A stretch of 13,332 bases of DNA, from contig JALOLM010000022.1 of NCBI GenBank assembly GCA_025455985.1, forward strand, positions 1 through 13,332, read 5' to 3'. Origin of the DNA: Candidatus Nanopelagicales bacterium. Its GTDB lineage: Bacteria > Actinomycetota > Actinomycetes > S36-B12 > UBA10799. Shown piece after piece: positions 7,212 to 12,928 of this stretch. The position numbers and the translations under genes were made by a program. The stretch's first letter is position 1; the number at the start of each line of letters is the position of its first letter. Below the pieces are notes generated by a model, which was not told the origin of the DNA, ran no database searches, and saw only the letters and a program-made list of their open reading frames with translations.

Positions 7212-7610
7212 CTAGCACCATTCGACCTGCTTGACGTGGACCGCTCCGATCGTCGGCCAGGGTTCGGCGACTTGTAGTCGCAGTGTGTGGCTGCCGAAGT
7301 CGCGTTCGAGTTGCACGGTGTGCACCTGGGATCGCCTCGTCGTGCGAGTGGGCTGTGACAGCACGGTCTCGACGTGTTCGCGGTTGACACCGAGACGCTG
7401 CAGTTGCTCCTCTGCGTGCGGGGAGTAGCGCACCTGCTTGGCGTCGCTCCCACCCTCGAGGGTCGCAGTCAGGAGACGGGGGTCACTCAGCCTTCTTGCG
7501 AGATGGAGCGCGGGCGAATTGTCTCGTTCGCGCACGCGGAGGCGCGTCACGACTTGGGTGAGGATCGCGCCCACGGCCAGCCCAAGCCCAAGTTGCTCGA
7601 ACTGAGTCAT
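7212..7610 (-). CDS. Membrane-anchored DUF4258-like protein (operon end)
   Basis: This is the last gene of the minus-strand operon. ATG 7610 is chosen over the longer frame (to 7649) because AGGAGA lies just upstream and it overlaps the previous stop as ATGA. The 132 residues have one N-terminal hydrophobic helix (about 6-22, GLGLAVGAILTQVV) and then a basic stretch. The domain at 59-131 begins VRYSPHAEEQLQRLGVNREH, the typical opening of DUF4258 (a strand, then HAxxxxxxxGI-type helix). DUF4258 proteins resemble small RelE/BrnT-like toxins, so a membrane-tethered RNase or RNA-binding role is possible but inferred. A second anchored copy is encoded at 9164-9742; the two share layout more than sequence. 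Confidence 0.72.
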   Translation of the reverse strand: MTQFEQLGLGLAVGAILTQVVTRLRVRERDNSPALHLARRLSDPRLLTATLEGGSDAKQVRYSPHAEEQLQRLGVNREHVETVLSQPTRTTRRSQVHTVQLERDFGSHTLRLQVAEPWPTIGAVHVKQVEWC

Positions 7611-7807
7611 GGCTTCTCCTCGCTCGCCGCGGCGTTGGCCCCTGTGCACGGGGGCATCTGCGTCGAGCCGGAGCCGTGGCGGTCGACGAAATCCCGGAGC
7701 GTGGGCAGGTGCCCGGCGGGAAGGAACGGGTCAGCAACGCGAACCGGGGGTGCCACGGAGCTGGATACGAACGTGCCAAAGGTGGTTCGGATCCCGAGGG
7801 TGATCAT
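7607..7807 (-). CDS. 66-aa small protein of the viperin operon
   Basis: ATG 7807 follows the S1 gene stop by two bases, and the TGA stop overlaps the next gene's ATG. Tight joints at both ends and strong G/C third positions support a real gene. The sequence (MITLGIRTTFGTFVSSSVAP, then LPTLRDFVDRHGSG) matches no family I know. It is Pro- and Ser-rich with one Cys and has no clear signal peptide or membrane helix. It might be a small regulator, an antitoxin-like partner of the downstream DUF4258 protein, or a spacer that keeps translation coupled. The antitoxin idea rests only on adjacency. Confidence 0.55.
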   Translation of the reverse strand: MITLGIRTTFGTFVSSSVAPPVRVADPFLPAGHLPTLRDFVDRHGSGSTQMPPCTGANAAASEEKP

Positions 7808-7809
7808 GC

Positions 7810-8553
7810 TCAGGCCTCGCTCGCAAGGGCGAAGTTGAGCTGGCCCTTGTCGTTCTTGCCTGTGACGCGGACGTACACCGACTGGCCGACGTTTGCCACC
7901 CTGGTTGCATCCTCGACGTAGCGCCCGTTGTTGAGTGGGGGCATCTCGGAGGCGTGCAACAGGCCGGACTCTCCGGAGGGGAGGCGCACGAAGGCGCCGA
8001 AGGGCTTCACGCCGGTGACCTCGCCCCAGCACGGCTCGTAACCCCGCGTCGGTGCGGGAGGCAGGGCGGCTTGGATCTTGGCGATCTCGACCATGTTCTG
8101 GGCCTCAATGACGGCCAGCTCGACGCGGTGGCGAACCTGGGCGAGCAACTCGTCAATGACCTTCGACGGGTGCGTCCTGCCCTTCCGCGACTGCGTGACG
8201 CTCATCAGCTGGTGCTCAAGGTTCGCCGAGCACGCGTTCCAGAGGATCTCCTCCGCGGCAGCTTCGGGCGAAGCGAACACCCCTGAGGGCGCGTCCCGGA
8301 GGATGCCCACAAGCGTGTTGCGGGCGCGGGTCAGGTCCTTGGCAAGCGTGCCCTTCGCGATGGTGAGCGCCTTCTCCAGAGCCCGGACCTGTGACGGGTC
8401 CATGGTGGCGACCAGCGGGTTGAGCAGCGTTGGGACGAGCTCCGGGACGTACGCGAACGGTGTGGCGTCGGGCATGGTGCTCGATGCCAGGTTCACGACG
8501 GAGGTGATGCCTAGCGCCGGCGCGGTGCTGCGGATGGGAACGAGCTGGGACAT
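7810..8553 (-). CDS. S1 RNA-binding domain protein
   Basis: This 247-residue protein starts at ATG 8553 after GAGGAAGGA. The C-terminal 72 residues (176-247) are a recognisable S1 domain: GEVTGVKPFGAFVRL, GLLHASEM, then VGQSVYVRVTGKNDKGQLNFAL, close to the S1 pattern of PNPase and ribosomal protein S1. S1 domains bind single-stranded RNA. The N-terminal 170 residues are mainly helical (SQVRALEKALTIAKGTLAKD, ELLAQVRHRVELAVIEAQNM) and unrecognised; they may oligomerise or bind partners. In a viperin operon it could recruit RNA substrates or viral transcripts, or protect host RNA. The domain call is firm; the role is inferred. Confidence 0.85.
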   Translation of the reverse strand: MSQLVPIRSTAPALGITSVVNLASSTMPDATPFAYVPELVPTLLNPLVATMDPSQVRALEKALTIAKGTLAKDLTRARNTLVGILRDAPSGVFASPEAAAEEILWNACSANLEHQLMSVTQSRKGRTHPSKVIDELLAQVRHRVELAVIEAQNMVEIAKIQAALPPAPTRGYEPCWGEVTGVKPFGAFVRLPSGESGLLHASEMPPLNNGRYVEDATRVANVGQSVYVRVTGKNDKGQLNFALASEA

Positions 8554-8608
8554 GGTGGTTCCTTCCTCAAGGACGATGATTCGGTCAGGGGTGGTCGCTG
8601 GTGCGACC

Positions 8609-8710
8609 TCAGGTGGGGGCTTTGGGAGTCGAGGCGGTCGTGGCCAGCAACGAGGCGTGCTGCTGGCGGGGCAGCTTGGCGGGCTTCACGCCCGTCAGGC
8701 CGCGGGTCAT
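8609..8710 (-). CDS. 33-aa mini-ORF coupled to the 116-aa gene
   Basis: ATG 8710 overlaps the TGA of the upstream gene as ATGA. The peptide begins MTRGLTGVKPAKLPRQQH and ends TASTPKAPT. It is basic, with no Cys and several Thr/Ser and Pro. It fills the gap to the S1 gene, leaving 55 bases that hold the S1 ribosome binding site. It could be a short regulatory peptide, a translation-coupling device or chance. A radical SAM operon with a mini-ORF suggests a peptide natural product, but the enzyme looks like viperin rather than a peptide modifier, so I do not favour that. Confidence 0.4.
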   Translation of the reverse strand: MTRGLTGVKPAKLPRQQHASLLATTASTPKAPT

Positions 8711-9057
8711 CGGATGCTCCTGTACTCGCTCAGTGTTTTGCGGGCGTGGGCCCACTTTCCGGTCCGCAGCGCCTCGTCGGCGAGGGCACGCACCACACGG
8801 GCGTCGCGGAGTGCGTTCAGCCGCTTGCCCATGTCGTCGAAGAATCCGGCGTAGACGGTGTAGTTGGACCCTGCCCCGTGGTCGATCTTCGCGGCGGTTT
8901 GGCGCTCGGCCTCCAGGAGCAACTCCTCCACACGAGGGTCGGACACGTCGATGCCCACGACGATCCTGCCCTCCACGGGGATCACTCGATCGGCGAGCAG
9001 GCCGGTCATTGCTTCGAGCAATTGCTCCGTGCTCATGGTTGCGACTTCCTTGGACAT
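8707..9057 (-). CDS. 116-aa unknown protein of the viperin operon
   Basis: ATG 9057 follows GGAAGGA. ATG 9036 is an alternative start with its own AAGGAAG, giving 109 residues. The protein is mixed alpha/beta: VEGRIVVGIDVSDPRVEELL looks like a strand and helix, followed by SNYTVYAGFFDDMGKRLNAL and an Arg/Ala-rich helical C-terminus (RTGKWAHARKTLSEYRS). No membrane segment, Cys cluster or nuclease motif is seen. It lies between the first DUF4258-like gene and the 33-aa mini-ORF, and its stop overlaps the latter's start. I do not recognise the family. An adaptor or antitoxin-like role is possible but has no direct support. Confidence 0.72.
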   Translation of the reverse strand: MSKEVATMSTEQLLEAMTGLLADRVIPVEGRIVVGIDVSDPRVEELLLEAERQTAAKIDHGAGSNYTVYAGFFDDMGKRLNALRDARVVRALADEALRTGKWAHARKTLSEYRSIR

Positions 9058-9125
9058 GTGTGATTCCTTCCTGAATCAGGCTGGGTGGTGCCTCTGGTTG
9101 GAGCTGTGGGTCGGTCGGGCAGGGC

Positions 9126-9148
9126 TGGGACACTAGGCCCGTGTCCCA
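9126..9148 (-). promoter_or_regulatory. 8-bp perfect inverted repeat inside the viperin operon
   Basis: TGGGACAC and GTGTCCCA flank a 7-base loop. It lies in the 106-base gap between the first DUF4258-like gene and the 116-aa gene, the longest gap in the operon. On the minus strand no T-run follows. It may be a partial terminator, an RNA-processing site that sets the ratio of the two halves, or an operator. Confidence 0.4.
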
Positions 9149-9163
9149 CTGCGGTTGACCGGG

Positions 9164-9742
9164 CTACTTCTTCGCCTCGGCGATCTCCTGGACCATCGCC
9201 ACCGCCGCATCGCGGAAGTCGATGATCGGCGAGGTGATCGTCACCGTCACGCCTCCGCGCTGGTCCGTCTCGCTGATGGAGATGTCCGCCCCCGTGTCCT
9301 TGAGCTGGTCGAGGTGGGCGTACAGAATCCGGGTGCGCCAAGCAGCGCGCACCTTGACCTTGGTCCGGACCGAGTCGAGCGCGACGACGGTGACGACCCA
9401 CAGGGTTGCGCAGTCCGACGACGTGTCAGCGATGATTCGGATGCGCCTGCTGAGGAATGGCGAGATGCCCTCCACCACCATCCGCCCCTTCTCGCCGGGC
9501 GTCACGCTCTCCGGGTTGGCGAGGACCGCCCGGACCTCAGGCTCCGAAATTGCGCGCTGCACCATCCGCTCCTTGAGGGCGTGGTCGGCGTACTGGAGGG
9601 GCCCCTCGTACTGGGCCCCCTCGTAGCCGGGGTACGGCTGCTCCGGGCTGGTGCCGGGTGCCGGGCGGCGGCGCCGGAGCGCCCACCACCCGAGGGCTAC
9701 CGCCGCGGCGTTGACCAGGGCGAACATGATCGTGGGCATCAT
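9164..9742 (-). CDS. Membrane-anchored DUF4258-like protein, directly after viperin
   Basis: This 192-residue protein starts at ATG 9742, seven bases after GAAGGAGA; the frame is open further upstream, but only across the viperin gene. The N-terminal helix MFALVNAAAVALGWWAL (about 6-22) is followed by RRRR, predicting a single-pass protein with a cytoplasmic domain. A Pro/Tyr/Gly-rich linker leads to the DUF4258-like block at 51-122, opening YADHALKERMVQRAISEPEV, with VLANPESVTPGEKGRMVVEG next. The C-terminus (130-192) adds an unrecognised alpha/beta extension. DUF4258 is a small toxin-like domain; an RNase role is inferred, not shown. It shares anchor-plus-domain layout with the operon's last gene. 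The 52-base gap after viperin holds only the ribosome binding site. Confidence 0.72.
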   Translation of the reverse strand: MMPTIMFALVNAAAVALGWWALRRRRPAPGTSPEQPYPGYEGAQYEGPLQYADHALKERMVQRAISEPEVRAVLANPESVTPGEKGRMVVEGISPFLSRRIRIIADTSSDCATLWVVTVVALDSVRTKVKVRAAWRTRILYAHLDQLKDTGADISISETDQRGGVTVTITSPIIDFRDAAVAMVQEIAEAKK

Positions 9743-9794
9743 GGTGTCTCCTTCGACGAGAGGGTGGTGCCTGCGACGGCGACCTCGGGGCTGC

Positions 9795-10706
9795 TCACGC
9801 TGCACTGGCGGTCTGGTCGGGGGCGTAGTCGGCCCGGCCGCCGCGGGCGTCGAACTTGTCGTGGTCGAAGTCGACCTCGGCAAAGGCGGCGTCGTGCCCG
9901 ACCTCGAGGATGGGACGGCTGTAGCGGTGCCGGCCGGTGGTGGAGTCGAAGAACCGGCCCTGGGGGTCGACCATGACGTAGGAGCCTCGGATCGCTTCGA
10001 TGGGCTCGGGCACGACTCGAATTCCGGTGGCCCCAAGCGTTGCCAGGGCGGCGCGGTGGCGGTTGACGTAGGCGTCGAATGCCTCGCGGGTGGGGGTGAG
10101 CAGGGCGATGTGGGCCTCATTCTGGCCCTCGACGGGCGCAGCTTGGAGTAGCTTCCACCGTTCAGGGCCTAGGCGGAGGACCAGGGTGGACATGTCCTCC
10201 CCCTGGTTGAGGGTGGTGACGACGGTGTTCAGTTTGTATCGGACCCCAGCGGCGCGGGCCGCGTCCGCGAGGGCGATCTGGTGATGCGCCGGGATGGTCT
10301 GGCCGCCGGGGGTCGCGCGGCCCATGGCACGGTGCGTGGCATCGGCGGCGGAGTCGATGCTGACGGTCAGCAGGTCGAGCACGTCGGCGTGGGTGCCGAT
10401 CCATGTGGGGTCGATCCGGCTGCCGTTGGTGACCAGGTTCGTCAGGGCGCCCTCGGCCTTGGCCGCGGCGAGCATGTCGGGCATCCCCGGGTAGAGAGTG
10501 GGCTCTCCGCCCACGAACGTGACCTTCTCGTACCGTGCCCCCAGCAGCTGGCTGATCCTCAGGAGCTCTGCGTGGCCTTGGATCGGGCGGGCCGTCGGGT
10601 CGTCGAGGAAGGTGGCATAGCAGTGCTTGCAGCGCAGGTTGCAGCTTCGGAGGAAGTGGAGGTTCGCGGTCAGCGGCAAACGGCGAGAGTCATGGAACAT
10701 GCTCAT
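9795..10706 (-). CDS. Viperin-like radical SAM enzyme (prokaryotic viperin)
   Basis: This 303-residue protein starts at ATG 10706, two bases after the NYN gene's stop. The radical SAM cluster motif CxxxCxxC is C22, C26, C29 (RSCNLRCKHCYATF), and GGEP is at 66-69. Viperin-specific features follow: YLDIL-like DVLDLLTVSIDS (109-119), MGRA, YKLNTVV (157-163), GEDM, then PERWKLLQAAPVEGQN (181-196), closely matching vertebrate PVRWKVFQ...EGEN. The C-terminus SYVMVDPQGRFF...ILEVG...RGGRADY (242-294) also follows viperin. From memory, the K-x-N and R-W-K residues lie in the nucleotide pocket of animal viperin. Viperins convert CTP or other NTPs to 3'-deoxy-3',4'-didehydro analogues that stop viral RNA synthesis. 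Length fits a catalytic core without the animal membrane helix. MoaA-like alternatives explain the C-terminus poorly. Confidence 0.85.
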   Translation of the reverse strand: MSMFHDSRRLPLTANLHFLRSCNLRCKHCYATFLDDPTARPIQGHAELLRISQLLGARYEKVTFVGGEPTLYPGMPDMLAAAKAEGALTNLVTNGSRIDPTWIGTHADVLDLLTVSIDSAADATHRAMGRATPGGQTIPAHHQIALADAARAAGVRYKLNTVVTTLNQGEDMSTLVLRLGPERWKLLQAAPVEGQNEAHIALLTPTREAFDAYVNRHRAALATLGATGIRVVPEPIEAIRGSYVMVDPQGRFFDSTTGRHRYSRPILEVGHDAAFAEVDFDHDKFDARGGRADYAPDQTASAA

Positions 10707-10708
10707 CG

Positions 10709-11191
10709 CTACCCCACCGCCTTGACCGGGGTGGCCGGACGGGGAAGGTAGGTGACGGTCGTCGCCGCCAGGCGAAGGGCCTTGCTGAGGTGATCCGCGT
10801 GGGCGATCACATGTAGGCGCGCGGCTCCGGCTAACTCCGTGAAGATGTGATCCCCGCTCACCACGACGATGTCGGTGACCCCCGCGGCGGTGAACGTGCG
10901 CCCCGCAGCAAGCAGGGCCAGGTCGGCTGCATCGGGCTCGGTCGGGACGAGGGCCGGAACCCAGCCGCGAGCGGCAAACCACGCCATGTAGGCGCGGAGC
11001 ACGTGTTCTCCAGTGGCCACCTGGACCGGCATACCTGTGAGGTGCTTCCCGACAACGGTGAGCAGCGCGTCGCCCTCAGCCGCGGGAAGCAGCCGACCCC
11101 GCACGATCAGCGAGTTCTCGGCATCCACCAGCGCGGCGAGGCGGCGAGGTGGCGTGGTGCCGCGCCTCGTCGGTCCTCCGTTGTGTTGCAT
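10709..11191 (-). CDS. NYN (PIN-like) domain ribonuclease, first gene of the viperin operon
   Basis: ATG 11191 lies just after AAGGAGA; the frame continues upstream through the promoter, so the shorter start is preferred. The 160 residues begin with a basic tail, then LAALVDAENS (Asp23, Asn26), the opening strand and acid of NYN domains. PDAADLAL (Asp87, Asp90) and IVVVSGDHIF (Asp114) supply further acidic residues, followed by HVIAHADHLSKALRLAATTV, the usual closing strand-helix-strand. NYN domains are metal-dependent RNases of the PIN-like fold. Acid spacing suggests that it is active. As promoter-proximal gene beside viperin it may cleave RNA in response to infection or process aborted transcripts. 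Function beyond the fold is inferred. Confidence 0.8.
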   Translation of the reverse strand: MQHNGGPTRRGTTPPRRLAALVDAENSLIVRGRLLPAAEGDALLTVVGKHLTGMPVQVATGEHVLRAYMAWFAARGWVPALVPTEPDAADLALLAAGRTFTAAGVTDIVVVSGDHIFTELAGAARLHVIAHADHLSKALRLAATTVTYLPRPATPVKAVG

Positions 11192-11284
11192 ATCTGGTCT
11201 CCTTCTCTCTTTTTTGCGGGTGCCCGCCGTTATAACGCTGAGACTACTAGACGTCTGCGGGGGCACGCAAGATAGACTGCGGCT
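11192..11284. promoter_or_regulatory. Divergent promoter region with shared palindrome AGACGTCT
   Basis: Leftward: TATAAC (minus strand, 11234-11229) is a good -10, with CAGACG (11257-11252) 17 bases upstream as a partial -35; the transcript would start near 11222. Rightward: TAGACT (11273-11278) is a -10 exactly six bases before ATG 11285, implying a leaderless message, with TAGACG (11248-11253) as a weak -35. The perfect palindrome AGACGTCT (11249-11256) overlaps both -35 elements, so one bound protein could govern both units. A second palindrome, GCGGGTGCCCGC (11216-11227), lies at the predicted leftward start site and could form a 5' hairpin. Confidence 0.55.
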
Positions 11285-12928
11285 ATGACTCCGACGGAAC
11301 TCACCCGAGCTATGGCGAGCGACCCATCCCTGGCTGCCCGCTACCTCCAAGAGGTTGTGCACCTGGGCGCGGGAGTGGGCCGAGCGCAACTGGATGCGGA
11401 CATGAAGTTCCTTGCCGACTCAGGTGCTGACGAGCTGGTGGCGTGGTTCTGGCCAGACAGAACGTACGCATCTGACTTCGACCCTTTTGACTTCGAAGAC
11501 CCGCGCAACACTCGAGACCCAGAGGAGGTGCGCCGCCGCATCTACCGCGACTACGCATGGCTCGTCATCTCCGCAGCGAGGGTCTGCGGAGTCGAAGTCC
11601 TGGACATGGGGAAGCACCTGATTTGGTCATTCGGCCTCGACGGGAAGCGGCTTGAAGCCGTCACTGGTGAGGTGCCGGATCTTCGTGCGGTAGCCGACTT
11701 CCGCGACGCGCTGCACTTGAAGTTCGACGGCACATGGAAGATCGCCCACCCAGAGCACCTGGCCCTGAGGGTTCAACAGTCGAGGGTTGCGACTGGCATC
11801 TTCCTGAGACTCCAGGTGGAAACTCGCGGCGTACTGCTGGAGGGCGCGTTGGAGAAGTGGGAGAAGTCCAGGCCGCATTCGGTGCCCGTGACCGCCAATG
11901 TAATCAGTGCTCCGGAAAGGGGGAGGCGCTACCGCGCGTTGTTCGAGTTCCTGGCTCAGATGGACGCCCCGTCACCACGCTTCACGCTCGACGAACTCGA
12001 TGCCGCGCTGGAATCGGGCGGCGAAGACCGGCTGCCGGAGAGCGCTCGCAAAGACAAGTCATGGTGGGCCGGGCACTACACCCAAAGCCTGGGCCGACCG
12101 CAGATTGGGTCGTGGTGGGCAGCTGGCTATCGCGTGCGCGATGTCCAGACCCAAGTCGCCGACGGGTCGAAGGTGCGTCGTTCAGAGGTTGTCGCAGTGG
12201 AGTTCGAGCAGCTGCGCGGTCAACTCAAGCGATCGGTCGGTCGCTCCCTCAGCGCCGGCGGCGGCAAGGTGGACCTCTTCATCCTGGCAACACCTGAACC
12301 CGCTGAGGTGATGCCAAACAAGTTGCCCGACGACTGGCAGCTTCCCGACCCTTCGCGCGTTGATGCACCTGGTGTAACTCCGGTTCTCCCCAAGGATCGG
12401 TATCCCGAGATCCAGCGCTTGGTGACCATCCTGAAGGATGAAGGCGAGGCCGATCGGCGTTGCCTGGAGCAGCGACTGCGCGATCAGTACGGCATCGGCG
12501 TCAGCGGCGGTGAGCTATCGAACCTACTGACCAAGGCCAGGCGTCTGGGGTCCATCGACAACCTCGGCACCCGGAAGCAACCCCGCTGGGTCGCGACCAA
12601 CTCCAAGGGGCACTACATGCTCCAGATCGCGGCGTTGTTGGGGTTCCAATGCCCAAGGATCCCGCCCAAGCAGCTGATCCCAGGCGAATTCCTCGACCAG
12701 ATCCAGGAGGAAACCGGCATCAACCTCGGTGCGGGCTCAGCAGCGCCCACCGAGACCTTGACCCTCCCCGACGGCTCCTCGGTGACCGCCTTAAGCAAGG
12801 ACGCGCAGGTCAAGGTCTTCCTCCGCTACGGCCTGAAGAGAACAGTCGGCGAGGGGACGGTGGACAACGACGACGGCCTGGCGGTGCTGCTCAAGGACGT
12901 CGAGGCAGCGGTGGCTAGCAAGGAGTGA
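11285..12928 (+). CDS. Divergent DUF7662-like / winged-helix protein, probable regulator or sensor
   Basis: This 547-residue protein starts at ATG 11285, right after a -10 element, so the message is probably leaderless. Residues 1-220 are unrecognised (LVAWFWPDRTYASDFDPFDF). Residues 233-312 resemble DUF7662: FTLDELDAALE, LPESARKDKSWWAGHYTQSL, GSWWAAGYRV, then VAVEFEQLRG. That module is common in mobile and restriction-linked genes and may bind nucleic acid. Residues 370-440 (RYPEIQRLVTILKDEGEADR, ELSNLLTKARRLGSIDN) look like a winged helix, ending with KQPRWVATNSKG. The last 100 residues are of unknown type. No nuclease or NTPase motif is evident. Divergence from the viperin operon suggests a transcriptional regulator or infection sensor; an effector role is not excluded. 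Confidence 0.75.
   Translation: MTPTELTRAMASDPSLAARYLQEVVHLGAGVGRAQLDADMKFLADSGADELVAWFWPDRTYASDFDPFDFEDPRNTRDPEEVRRRIYRDYAWLVISAARVCGVEVLDMGKHLIWSFGLDGKRLEAVTGEVPDLRAVADFRDALHLKFDGTWKIAHPEHLALRVQQSRVATGIFLRLQVETRGVLLEGALEKWEKSRPHSVPVTANVISAPERGRRYRALFEFLAQMDAPSPRFTLDELDAALESGGEDRLPESARKDKSWWAGHYTQSLGRPQIGSWWAAGYRVRDVQTQVADGSKVRRSEVVAVEFEQLRGQLKRSVGRSLSAGGGKVDLFILATPEPAEVMPNKLPDDWQLPDPSRVDAPGVTPVLPKDRYPEIQRLVTILKDEGEADRRCLEQRLRDQYGIGVSGGELSNLLTKARRLGSIDNLGTRKQPRWVATNSKGHYMLQIAALLGFQCPRIPPKQLIPGEFLDQIQEETGINLGAGSAAPTETLTLPDGSSVTALSKDAQVKVFLRYGLKRTVGEGTVDNDDGLAVLLKDVEAAVASKE

Noticed and set aside
8078..8854. 258-aa plus-strand ORF
   Set aside because: It is antisense to the S1 protein, the 33-aa ORF and the 116-aa gene; Ser/Arg-rich composition indicates a mirror frame.
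9155..9976. 273-aa plus-strand ORF
   Set aside because: It is antisense to the DUF4258-like and viperin genes and ends in Arg/Gly-rich low-complexity sequence.
8609..10706. Radical SAM plus 33-aa peptide as a RiPP (modified peptide) cluster
   Set aside because: The enzyme shows viperin features and no SPASM or peptide-recognition domain, the peptide has no Cys or leader-core pattern, and it is several genes away.
11216..11227. GCGGGTGCCCGC palindrome as a terminator
   Set aside because: On the minus strand the run after it is A, not T, and on the plus strand the T-run comes before it. Its place at the leftward start site favours a 5' hairpin.
11734..12297. 187-aa plus-strand ORF inside the 547-aa gene
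   Set aside because: Alternate frame of a gene with recognisable domains; Arg/Gly-rich translation and no ribosome binding site.
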